Source: an uncultured Pseudomonadota bacterium (GTDB lineage: Bacteria > Pseudomonadota > Gammaproteobacteria > Methylococcales > Methylomonadaceae). Taken from it: a stretch of DNA of 38,726 nt. The stretch covers positions 1 to 38,726 of the forward strand of contig CAIYSZ010000104.1 of the NCBI GenBank assembly GCA_903928965.1, given 5' to 3'. Under the pieces are notes generated by a model that made no database searches, was not told the DNA's origin, and saw only the letters and a program-made list of their open reading frames with translations. Shown here one piece after another: positions 31,578-38,726 of the stretch (positions within the stretch are counted from its first letter, which is position 1; each line of letters begins with the position of its first letter). A program made the position numbers and the translations under genes.

Positions 31578-32759
31578 ATGAATAAGATTTCACCAGACAA
31601 CGCGAATTCGCCTCGCGTGCTTTTGGCTGTACGCATCGATGCCAATGGCCCTTGCCGGCTGCCGGGAATTTTTCATGCGGCCGGCTGCCGGGTTATTCTG
31701 TTTTGTCCCGAGCATATCGCGGTCAGACAATCGCGTTATGTTCACCGGCATCTAAACGCTCCGCGGGACGCCGCCGCATTCGCCGAAGCTTTGCGCGCTC
31801 ACTTGGCCGAATACGGAGCCGAGTACGCTTGGGTGCAACCCGGCGATGAAACCGTGTTGCGGGCCATTGCACTGAGATATCAAGAAGACTGGACTTGGCG
31901 TTGCCTGCCGGTTCCCGCCGACGAACAACACGTCCGTCTCATCACTGATAAATTAGCGTTTTTGACGGCGGCCGAAGCCGCCGGTTTGCCCGTGCCGCCC
32001 ATGGTGGTTTGCTCTAGTCCGGCCGAGGTCGACGCGGCGTTGGAGCGGATTCCTTTTCCGCTGGTGGTAAAGCGTAAGGAAAGTCTTTCCGGGTCCGGGG
32101 TCTCGTTTTTCGAGAATGCGGCGGCGTTTATCGAGCATGAATGCACGCCGGAGCATCCCTTGATGCTGCAAAGCTTTATCGATGGGGTGAATTGTTCCTC
32201 GGAAGTCTTGTTTGATCATGGCCGGCCGGTGGTTTGGCTTAATTCCTATCATATTGAGGCTTGGCCTTCGCATTGGGCCGCCTCTTGCGTCCGAAAACTA
32301 GCCGATTTGCCTGGCGTGGAGGATATGTTGCACCGGATTGGCGCGCTGACCCAATTTCACGGCTTGGCTGGGGTGGACTGGTTGCGGGAGGGTGGCGATG
32401 GACGGATTTATTTGATCGAACTTAATCCGCGTCCCGCGCCTTGCCATCATTTAGGGCCGCGCGTCGGGGTGAATTTGTCGGAGGCGCTCGGCCAACAAGT
32501 GCGCGGCGGCCATCCCGCCGTGCAACGCCCGCGGCCGCCGGAGGCGAAATCGGCGCTGGTGCATTTATTTCCGCAATTTTGCTATTGGGTGGTCGATAAC
32601 CGCGCCTGGTCGCGAATTTGGTTGGCCGGAGAGGATTTACCTTGGCGCGAACCGAGGTTGACTTTGGCTTTGCTGAGACGCTGGCTGACGCATTATGCGC
32701 CGCATGACCTCAAACACCAGTTAAAGCATGCGCTCTCTAGTTTAAGCATGAAGCGCTAG
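31578..32759 (+). CDS. ATP-grasp domain protein
   Basis: A 393-aa ATP-grasp carboxylate ligase-like protein. A pre-ATP-grasp Rossmann-like part (RVLLAVRIDANGPCRLPGIF) is followed by ITDKLAFLTAAEAAGLPVPP, the lysine-bearing FPLVVKRKESLSGSGVSFF with a Ser/Gly-rich loop, and the Mg-binding end IYLIELNPRPAPCHHLG. Such enzymes join a carboxylate to an amine or similar nucleophile using ATP. Its place within a glycan cluster suggests attaching an amino acid or other acid to a sugar, which is inference. ATG 31578 is preferred to 31524 because the extra 18 residues do not resemble the fold. Confidence 0.8.
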   Translation: MNKISPDNANSPRVLLAVRIDANGPCRLPGIFHAAGCRVILFCPEHIAVRQSRYVHRHLNAPRDAAAFAEALRAHLAEYGAEYAWVQPGDETVLRAIALRYQEDWTWRCLPVPADEQHVRLITDKLAFLTAAEAAGLPVPPMVVCSSPAEVDAALERIPFPLVVKRKESLSGSGVSFFENAAAFIEHECTPEHPLMLQSFIDGVNCSSEVLFDHGRPVVWLNSYHIEAWPSHWAASCVRKLADLPGVEDMLHRIGALTQFHGLAGVDWLREGGDGRIYLIELNPRPAPCHHLGPRVGVNLSEALGQQVRGGHPAVQRPRPPEAKSALVHLFPQFCYWVVDNRAWSRIWLAGEDLPWREPRLTLALLRRWLTHYAPHDLKHQLKHALSSLSMKR

Positions 32760-32762
32760 CGC

Positions 32763-33815
32763 CTAGCCAGCCGCCAGCGCCGAATCAATTTTATCCAGCA
32801 CTTTCATCAATTCGTTGGGGTTGATGTTGAATCCGCCGGCGTCGGCCTTGCCGGTAACGAATCCGTAGCGTATGCCTAGACAATCCGTGTAGTTTTTGAG
32901 TACGTTGTTAAACCGGTTCGGGGGTTGCAGCACGCATAGGCCGCCGGTTTCGGACATGGCATAGAAGGCGTGCAGCATTTGGCTGCCTTCCAGCCCCACT
33001 ACGAGGCGCGCGTCCAGCAAGGCGGAGACGATTTCATGGACGCTACTGGTTTCGGGATTAATAATAGAGAACCCTTGCGCCAGTAATAATTGTTCAATTT
33101 GCTCGGCGTTAGTCAGTACTCGAGCCGCTCCTAGCTGGCCGCGGCGGATCATGATCTTGCCTCCCGCGTTGGCGGGAGCGGCCCCCTTGCGTAAGCGCTC
33201 GCGTATTTGTTGGTAACGCTTAAGCTTGTAGCTGTTCTGGCCGATATCGTCAAAGAGGGTCAAATGGGCGAAACGGGCGCGTTTGACGGAATAGGGCCGC
33301 ATTTGCAGCAATTCCAGATAGCCGGGTTCATGACTATAGGCGCGCCGCGCCGGTTTTATCGGTTGGCCCATGGATTCCGCCGCTAGATAGAGCGTTAAGT
33401 CGTCGGTCAGCCAGTGGCCGAAATAAAAACTGCCGTAATAGGTGGCCGCCAGGGCGGCTTCGGGGATGGTTTCTTCAATATCCTCGGTGACTAGGCGTCT
33501 AGGCTGCTGGGTTAAGCGCAACCGCGCCGCATCCTTGTATAAATTGCCGTCCAACAGTTCGCAATTTTGCAGAGTGTAGGCCATAGTGGCGGCGTGTTCG
33601 ATTTCACCGCCGTGAATTCTCAGCCGTTCCTGCTCCCAATTGGTGTCGTCCATGAGCCCGGTCACTTTGTCGAGGTCATCTTCCAGAAATATCGCCGGCG
33701 GCGTCCAACGCCGCTCCGCGGGACAAATAGTCAAGCGTTTAGTGCTAAGTTCTTGCAAGGTTTGCGGCGACTTGAGCAGCGTCAGCAATTTTTGTTTGAG
33801 CGAAGTTAAATTCAC
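32763..33815 (-). CDS. GT61-like (DUF563) glycosyltransferase, copy 1
   Basis: A 350-aa protein resembling the DUF563/GT61 family. Landmarks are AATYYGSFYFGHWLTDDLTL (the family H-W-x-x-D/E), FDDIGQNSYKLKRYQQIR, GGKIMIRRGQLGAARVLTNA (RRxxxxRxLxN) and LLDARLVVGLEGSQMLHAFY (GxxGSxL-N/H). GT61 enzymes transfer pentoses or GlcNAc in many glycans. It has the same length and gene direction as the neighbouring copy at 33943-34995 and is clearly its paralogue. It is convergent with the ATP-grasp gene, three bases apart. Confidence 0.8.
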   Translation of the reverse strand: MNLTSLKQKLLTLLKSPQTLQELSTKRLTICPAERRWTPPAIFLEDDLDKVTGLMDDTNWEQERLRIHGGEIEHAATMAYTLQNCELLDGNLYKDAARLRLTQQPRRLVTEDIEETIPEAALAATYYGSFYFGHWLTDDLTLYLAAESMGQPIKPARRAYSHEPGYLELLQMRPYSVKRARFAHLTLFDDIGQNSYKLKRYQQIRERLRKGAAPANAGGKIMIRRGQLGAARVLTNAEQIEQLLLAQGFSIINPETSSVHEIVSALLDARLVVGLEGSQMLHAFYAMSETGGLCVLQPPNRFNNVLKNYTDCLGIRYGFVTGKADAGGFNINPNELMKVLDKIDSALAAG

Positions 33816-33942
33816 GCTTGCCTTTTTTCCTCGGTTTTAATTTCAGCCATCTACCGCGCCGGATACAGTCATTCCGGAGTCTTTGCGGCGTGCAGCGGGT
33901 TAAGATTTTAGCTTGTCCAGCGCCGAATGAATATCATAAGCG

Positions 33943-34995
33943 TTACATTGGAATATTATGTTCGATTTTCTCCAGAATGTTAAGCAGGGCAAACGGATCG
34001 ATGTAAAATCCGTTGTCGCCCGGTTGGCCAATGACAAAACCATAGGTGATGTCTAAACAATCGGCATACGTTTTTAACACGTTGTTAAATCGGTTGGGCG
34101 GCTGCAAAATGCAAATGCCGCCGTTTTGGGCTATAGTGTAAATACAATGATTCATGTGGCTGCCTTCCGTGCCGACCACGAGGCGCGCCTCTAGCATCGC
34201 CGCCACGATTTCCGGGACGGTTTGTTGATCAGGATCGATAATGACGAAGCCTTGGGACTCTAAAACCTGTTCTATCTGGCGTTCGTTGATTAGTATTCGG
34301 GATGCGCCTTGCTGGCCGCGGCGTATCATCACCTTGCCGCCGGAGTTGGCGGGCCGGGCCGATTTACGTAGGCGGGAGCGCAATTCTTGGTAACGGCCGC
34401 GCTTATAGGAGTTTTGGCCGTAATCGTCCAGCACGACTAGATTTTCAAAATGGCCGCGGCAAACCATGTGGCTGCTTACGCCTAGCATTTCCTGATAGCC
34501 GGCTTGGTGCGGGTAGAGTTGGCGCTCCGCCGAAACCGGCAGCCCCAGCGACTCGGCGGCAAGATACAAGCTTAGGTCGTCGCGCATCCAATGGCCGAAA
34601 TAAAAGCTGCCGTAATAGGTGCTGGCCAGCATGGCTTCGGTAAAGTATTCTTCGATGGCTTGGCTGAACAACTGGCGAGGGCGGCGGGTTAGCGGCATGC
34701 GAATTGAGTTTTTGTATAAACTACCGTCTAATAATTCGCATTTGGGGATGTTGTACGCCACGGTGGCGGCGTGTTCGACCCGGCCACCGAAAATGCGCGA
34801 CATTTCCCGTTCCCAGGTAGTGTCTTCCATTACCGCGGTGATTTTGCGCAAGTCGGCTTCTTCAAATATTGAGCATCGCGTCCATTGCCGTTCGGCCGGG
34901 CAAATGGTCCATTGTTTGGATGATAAATCCCGAATGGTTAAATTTTGCCGGGAGACAATCCGCAATAATTTTTGCTTTAGCGGGGTAATATTCAT
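33943..34995 (-). CDS. GT61-like (DUF563) glycosyltransferase, copy 2
   Basis: A 350-aa paralogue of the adjacent downstream gene. Shared landmarks: TICPAERQWTRCSIFEEADL, ASTYYGSFYFGHWMRDDLSL, DDYGQNSYKRGRYQELRSRL, GGKVMIRRGQQGASRILINE, and ILQPPNRFNNVLKTYADCLD. Differences are spread evenly, so the duplication is old rather than recent and the two may use different acceptors. It is separated from copy 1 by 127 bases without a gene. Two hairpins lie in its leader (35008-35048). Confidence 0.8.
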   Translation of the reverse strand: MNITPLKQKLLRIVSRQNLTIRDLSSKQWTICPAERQWTRCSIFEEADLRKITAVMEDTTWEREMSRIFGGRVEHAATVAYNIPKCELLDGSLYKNSIRMPLTRRPRQLFSQAIEEYFTEAMLASTYYGSFYFGHWMRDDLSLYLAAESLGLPVSAERQLYPHQAGYQEMLGVSSHMVCRGHFENLVVLDDYGQNSYKRGRYQELRSRLRKSARPANSGGKVMIRRGQQGASRILINERQIEQVLESQGFVIIDPDQQTVPEIVAAMLEARLVVGTEGSHMNHCIYTIAQNGGICILQPPNRFNNVLKTYADCLDITYGFVIGQPGDNGFYIDPFALLNILEKIEHNIPM

Positions 34996-35007
34996 TTCGT
35001 TGCGGGG

Positions 35008-35048
35008 AAACGGTTTTTTCCGTTTTGAGCGTCAGTGCCTTGCACTGA
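35008..35048 (-). promoter_or_regulatory. Two small hairpins in the leader of GT61 copy 2
   Basis: AAACGG-T6-CCGTTT (35008-35025) and TCAGTGC-CTT-GCACTGA (35032-35048) are adjacent perfect inverted repeats directly upstream of the minus-strand gene starting at 34995. They may be leader RNA hairpins or a protein-binding site; no known class was recognised. Confidence 0.4.
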
Positions 35049-35212
35049 TGCATTGGAAGTATGTTTGCATTATAACAGTTTCCTTCGGGTAAAAAATAGC
35101 CGCCATGCCTCGGATAGGACATTCTTTTTTTGCTTGAGAACTCAAACACCGCATGCTAAATTAATTTGAGCACGCTGTCACTATGGTTTTTTTCGCTGAC
35201 TTTCATACACTC

Positions 35213-36409
35213 ATGACTCAACCTTATTTACTCATTACGCCCTCGGTTCCGGTATGGAAAGCCGATAACAATGATCTGGTGTTCGACCGGAAATTTTACG
35301 ACGGCATGTTACTTTACCGGCAAAAATGGCCTGGCATTCTGGGTTGCGTCATGAGTTTGAGCCCCGCGCCGCCGCCTGAATTCGGTTTAGTCGCCGTAAA
35401 ACCCGCCGAACTGCCGTTTACTCTCACTACTTTGGAGCGTGGAGAAGCGATTTCAGCGCGGCATTTACACGGCGCTTCCATTGTGCTGGCCGCGGGCGAC
35501 GCCGATAATCAACTGCATGTGAGCCGCTTATGCCGGGATACGGGAATTAAATGCGTATATATTATTGAATATATTAAGGAAACTCGTTATCAAATTGTGG
35601 CGCTGACCACGAGCAATCCTATTATCAGATGGCGGCGAATGTTTTACGTAGGGTCTAAGGAAAAAAAACGGGTCTCCGCCTTTAAACTCAGCGACGGTTT
35701 GCAATGCAATGGCGCGCCGGCGTTCAATGAATACGCTTTTGCGCCTAATAGGTTGCTTTATTTTGATACTCGGGTTTATGCGGCGCAAATTATTGACGAT
35801 GAAGCGTTAAAGCAAAGAGTTGCCGGCTTGTCTGAAAACCGGCCATTGCGGCTAGCCTTTTCAGGTCGATTGATTCGGATGAAGGGCGCCGACCATTTGC
35901 CGCGCTTGGCGCTGAAACTGCAACAATTGGGTACGCCGTTTCACTTGACAATATACGGCGCCGGCGATTTGGAGGCTGAAATGCGAGAGGCTATCGCGGC
36001 GCACGGGTTGGAGAGTCTGGTATCCATGCCGGGAGCCGTGGATTTTTATGCTCGATTGTTGCCCGAGCTGAAACAGTCGGTCGATTTATTTGTTTGTCCG
36101 CACCGGCAAAGCGATCCTTCGTGCACCTATTTGGAAACTTTGTCCTGCGGCTTGCCGATCGCGGGCTACGGCAATCGGGCTTTCACCGGACTATTGGCGA
36201 TGGCTGATGTCGGTTGGAGCGCCGAAATGGACGATGTGGACGCGTTGGCCGGGTTGATAAGCCATTTACATGCCCAGCGGACGGAATTGCAGGAAAAATC
36301 CTTAAATAGCGCGGCGTTTGCGCGCTTGCATGATTTTGAGGCCACGTTTCAGCGGCGCATCGATCATTTGCTGGCGACGGTGAATGGCGTTGCCGTCCAT
36401 CAAGTTTAA
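35213..36409 (+). CDS. Family 4 glycosyltransferase
   Basis: A 398-aa GT-B enzyme. The N-terminal half is divergent (LLITPSVPVWKADNNDLVFD). The C-terminal half is typical: RLAFSGRLIRMKGADHLPRL, FHLTIYGAGDLEAEMREAI, VSMPGAVDFYARLLPEL and an altered end DPSCTYLETLSCGLPIAGYG in place of the usual EX7E. The first Glu of EX7E is replaced (QSDPSCTYLE), a variant known in some GT4 groups. ATG 35213 or 35183 may start; neither has a good ribosome site. It faces the flippase gene. Confidence 0.85.
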   Translation: MTQPYLLITPSVPVWKADNNDLVFDRKFYDGMLLYRQKWPGILGCVMSLSPAPPPEFGLVAVKPAELPFTLTTLERGEAISARHLHGASIVLAAGDADNQLHVSRLCRDTGIKCVYIIEYIKETRYQIVALTTSNPIIRWRRMFYVGSKEKKRVSAFKLSDGLQCNGAPAFNEYAFAPNRLLYFDTRVYAAQIIDDEALKQRVAGLSENRPLRLAFSGRLIRMKGADHLPRLALKLQQLGTPFHLTIYGAGDLEAEMREAIAAHGLESLVSMPGAVDFYARLLPELKQSVDLFVCPHRQSDPSCTYLETLSCGLPIAGYGNRAFTGLLAMADVGWSAEMDDVDALAGLISHLHAQRTELQEKSLNSAAFARLHDFEATFQRRIDHLLATVNGVAVHQV

Positions 36410-36447
36410 GCTTAGGTCATCGCGCTTGGCTAGGCAATGTTGGCGGC

Positions 36448-36479
36448 GTGTCGGCCTTGGGTCGCCGCCAAGGCCGCAC
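36448..36479. terminator. Strong hairpin between convergent genes
   Basis: CGGCCTTGG (36452-36460) and CCAAGGCCG (36468-36476) form a perfect 9-bp stem with a 7-base loop, extended by GTG/CAC after one bulge. It lies between the stops of the convergent GT4 and flippase genes. It suits a bidirectional terminator, although no T tract follows. Confidence 0.5.
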
Positions 36480-36505
36480 GTACATAGGTTTGCGCGAACG
36501 CCGTA

Positions 36506-38029
36506 TTAATGGCCTTGAAGTATGAGCGGCAGCTGTTCGTAAAGCAGCCGCGCTCTTCCCCACAGCTCTTCCGCGATTTGTTGGATTTGCGCGACCGGAT
36601 CCAGCGCGGTTTGCGGTTCAAACACCATGCCGTCGGTCGGTAAGCCCCAACCCAAAAGCCAGCGGCCATAGACGGCGGCCGACAACATGGCGAGTAGAGC
36701 CAGAGTCGCCAGGACGTCTTGCTTGAAACTGGACAAACCTTCGCGGGAAACGCCGAGGCTGATGGCCAGGTTGTAGGGCCCATCCTTGAAAGCCACCATG
36801 ATGATCGCGCCCGCGACGCCGTAATAGTAATAACCTAAGGGGATGGCGATGACAATGTAGATGAAGCGGAAAAAATTGCCTAGCGCGGAAAAACTGGGCC
36901 GGCCGACGGCGTACAAGGCTTGATCTATGGTTTGCGACAGCATGTTGGGCCAGACGCCGACGGCCAGCAGCGGTAGCATCCACGCCGCTTGCTTGTATCG
37001 CTGGTCGTAGAGAAAAAGAATCAATAGGTCGCCGACGCAGGTTAAGATAGTCAGTCCCAGCGCCATCAATAGCAATACCCGAAACCGGGTATGCAGTAGT
37101 TGCCGGCGAAATTCAGGGCGCGGCAGGTCCGACATGCGAGACAAGACCGGAAATATGATTTTACCGCTGAGCACCGAAACCAGCTGCCGCGGTACATCCG
37201 ACAAGGTATAGGCGACGGTATAGACCCCAAGCATTTCCAGCGAGAAGAGTTTACCCAAAATCATGCGGTCGGCTTGTCCGGCCAGGAAAGTCAAGGCGGT
37301 GGACAGAAAAATCCACTTGCCGAACGAAACCAACTCGCGCACCGCCGATTTATTCCAGCAAAAGCGGCAGCGGTGGTCGGGAAACAGATTGAGAGTCCAT
37401 AGGGTGTGGCATAGCGCGGAAAGCAAGGTGCCGGCGACCAGCGCGTAAATCGAGGGATTAAGCCAGGCCCAGGTAATCATCACGCCGAGGGAAATCATTT
37501 GCGTGCCCAATTCCATGATCATGACTTTTTTAACCGCCAAGTTGCGGAAGCTGATATAGAGACCGGGAGAGATAAAACCATTGATGACCGCGGTCAACGA
37601 GATCAGCGGAATCAGCCAGACTAGCTGCGGGGTGTTATAAATTTGCGCCACCGGGGAGGAGATTACGCAGGCCACGGCCCAGATCATGAAACCTCTGATG
37701 ATTTGCATGGTCCAACCTGTGTTTAGAAAATCCGGGTCGGAACTGCGGCGGCTACGGACTATGCTGGTGCCGATGCCGAGATCGGAAAATAAAGCCAAGC
37801 CCATGATGACGACATTGACTAGCGACATCAAACCGAACAAATCCGGAAATAACAGATGCGTGAGGATTAGATTGCTGCCGAAGCGTAAAATTTGTGAGAT
37901 GCCGTAGCTGAGGATGGTCCAGAAGGCGCCATGCGCCGCGTCTTTTTTCAGCTTTTTTAAATCGGGTTGATTGGTGTTCGAGGCTTCGGTGGAGGGTACA
38001 CTGTCCTCGGCAAGATTTTGAGTCTCCAT
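36506..38029 (-). CDS. Lipopolysaccharide/exopolysaccharide flippase (Wzx, MOP family)
   Basis: A 507-aa inner-membrane protein with about 12 helices. The opening AAHGAFWTILSYGISQILRF and FPDLFGLMSLVNVVIMGLAL, FSDLGIGTSIVRSRRSSDPD are typical of the RfbX/Wzx and AmsL/TuaB-like branch, as is FLAGQADRMILGKLFSLEML in the middle. It moves the lipid-linked repeat unit across the inner membrane. The C-terminal ~55 residues are a soluble tail (PVAQIQQIAEELWGRARLLY) longer than usual. Promoter expected in 38030-38380. Confidence 0.93.
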   Translation of the reverse strand: METQNLAEDSVPSTEASNTNQPDLKKLKKDAAHGAFWTILSYGISQILRFGSNLILTHLLFPDLFGLMSLVNVVIMGLALFSDLGIGTSIVRSRRSSDPDFLNTGWTMQIIRGFMIWAVACVISSPVAQIYNTPQLVWLIPLISLTAVINGFISPGLYISFRNLAVKKVMIMELGTQMISLGVMITWAWLNPSIYALVAGTLLSALCHTLWTLNLFPDHRCRFCWNKSAVRELVSFGKWIFLSTALTFLAGQADRMILGKLFSLEMLGVYTVAYTLSDVPRQLVSVLSGKIIFPVLSRMSDLPRPEFRRQLLHTRFRVLLLMALGLTILTCVGDLLILFLYDQRYKQAAWMLPLLAVGVWPNMLSQTIDQALYAVGRPSFSALGNFFRFIYIVIAIPLGYYYYGVAGAIIMVAFKDGPYNLAISLGVSREGLSSFKQDVLATLALLAMLSAAVYGRWLLGWGLPTDGMVFEPQTALDPVAQIQQIAEELWGRARLLYEQLPLILQGH

Positions 38030-38380
38030 CTTTTGTCCATGGTGTTGACGAAAATAAGCGGCGCGGCCACCCTTTTGCCCGGATTTGTCACGGTGGGGTT
38101 TGGGGCCGCGCCTGAATGCCGGCTATGCATTTTAGGCGCTTTGTAAACTATAGCACAGGCCTTGATTAGAGCAAACTTGCTTCAGTCGTCAGCGCGCCGC
38201 AAATAAATTAAATGTAAAAAATGAAATGTAATTCATCGGATGTCGTTAATGCTAAGCTGTCAATAATTCTCTATGTGTAGTGTGACGGGTCTCCTTCGGC
38301 CTTGTAAGCGCAAGACCTTCCAGATTTCTTGACAGAGTCTTTTTTTGTTGGCGGATTAACATTTGGCTGGAGAATGCATC
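38030..38380. other. Divergent intergenic region before the secreted-protein gene
   Basis: About 350 bases between the flippase and a plus-strand gene. A small hairpin CTTG-TAAGCG-CAAG lies at 38301-38314, inside a possible wider pairing of GGTC (38288-38291) with GACC. TTGACA occurs at 38329-38334 but has no good -10 at normal spacing. A T7 run follows. No riboswitch class was recognised. Confidence 0.4.
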
Positions 38381-38726
38381 TTGAAAACCTATCGTCTGCT
38401 GTGTTTATTAGTTGCCGTTTTGATAACCGCCATCGTGTCGATCGCGGATGACGGCAAGGAAGTAGGCGCGGATTCCTCTTCCGGCAAGTCAGCCGGGCTT
38501 ACATCCTCGGTCAACGCCGGCCTAAGCGCCGCGCCGGCAAGCGCCGTTAGTTTAACCGATGCGCCGCCGCCTCAAGGCAACACGCCCCTGGGTATTAATT
38601 TGTCCAGCGTCAGCGATTGGGGCGACCGGCAGTTGACTTTCGTCGACGTGATGAAACAGTCACGCGGCTTCGCCAACATCAATAACCCATGGGATCCGGC
38701 CACCAACCCGCCGCCGCTGGACGCCA
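38381..38726 (+). CDS. Secreted protein, N-terminal part (runs off window)
   Basis: At least 115 residues from a TTG start with GGAG eight bases upstream. A Sec-type signal peptide opens it (MKTYRLLCLLVAVLITAIVS). A Ser/Ala/Pro-rich linker follows (residues ~25-65). Then NTPLGINLSSVSDWGDRQLT and FVDVMKQSRGFANINNPWDP, a motif of the kind PLGINL..V.DW...FVDVMK.SR seen at the start of some secreted carbohydrate-active or adhesive proteins. The window ends before any catalytic domain. Next to a polysaccharide locus it could bind or cleave the polymer; that is inference. Confidence 0.75.
   Translation, partial: MKTYRLLCLLVAVLITAIVSIADDGKEVGADSSSGKSAGLTSSVNAGLSAAPASAVSLTDAPPPQGNTPLGINLSSVSDWGDRQLTFVDVMKQSRGFANINNPWDPATNPPPLDA

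Noticed and set aside
38364-38378. Sigma-54-like TGGCTGGAGAATGC before the secreted-protein gene
   Set aside because: The spacing between GG and GC is nine, not ten, and the match is explained by the GGAG ribosome site.

Overview
The window reads as chromosomal DNA of a nitrogen-fixing, ubiquinone-making gammaproteobacterium. The evidence is the block 6S RNA / zapA / zapB-like / ygfB / pepP / ubiH, which matches the enterobacterial and pseudomonad order, together with a RegB/RegA-type redox two-component pair, a nifENX operon with its own sigma-54/NifA promoter, and a large exopolysaccharide locus. This mix suits a methanotroph of the Methylococcales, but no methane-oxidation gene lies in the window, so that assignment is inference.

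Layout. 1-2760: a small DksA/TraR zinc-finger protein, a 192-bp palindromic MITE-like element, a small membrane protein, folK-folB (minus) and plsY (plus). 2770-6740: 6S RNA, zapA and a ZapB-like coiled-coil gene on minus, divergent from ygfB-pepP-ubiH on plus. 6741-7413: a 670-bp non-coding stretch with inverted repeats. 7414-11366 (plus): a lytic transglycosylase lipoprotein, RegB-type kinase, RegA-type regulator and yicC, the last preceded by a 3 x 15-bp tandem repeat. 11400-11673: the wrecked 3' end of a serine hydrolase gene.

11848-20194 (minus): one long nif operon read from a TGGCAC-N5-TTGC promoter with a TGT-N10-ACA NifA site: nifE, nifN, nifX, a DUF269 gene, a CCE_0567-type gene, fdxB, a thioredoxin-like [2Fe-2S] ferredoxin, then five tightly packed genes that are poorly or not at all characterised (TPR protein, 124-aa protein, DUF4213/DUF364 putative metal-chelation protein, 144-aa protein, GlcF-like Fe-S protein). 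The first half serves FeMo-cofactor scaffold assembly and electron supply. The tail may be an accessory metal or electron module and is one of the two most interesting parts of the window.

20258-31186 (minus): a 55-aa membrane protein, a STAS protein and an exopolysaccharide operon. Three consecutive genes of this operon each carry a bacterial sugar-transferase (PHPT) domain. Only the middle one is intact; the other two are degenerate and fused, one to a degraded nucleotidyltransferase plus left-handed beta-helix and the other to a WecG/TagA glycosyltransferase. Upstream lie a CysE-like acetyltransferase, two GT2 enzymes, an O-acyltransferase broken at a run of ten T (possible phase variation) and two GT4 enzymes. 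31578-38029 continues with an ATP-grasp ligase, two tandem GT61-like paralogues, a GT4 and a Wzx-type flippase. No Wzy polymerase or Wza/Wzc export gene was recognised. A secreted protein begins at 38381 and runs off the window. No tRNA, rRNA, CRISPR array or intact insertion sequence was seen.
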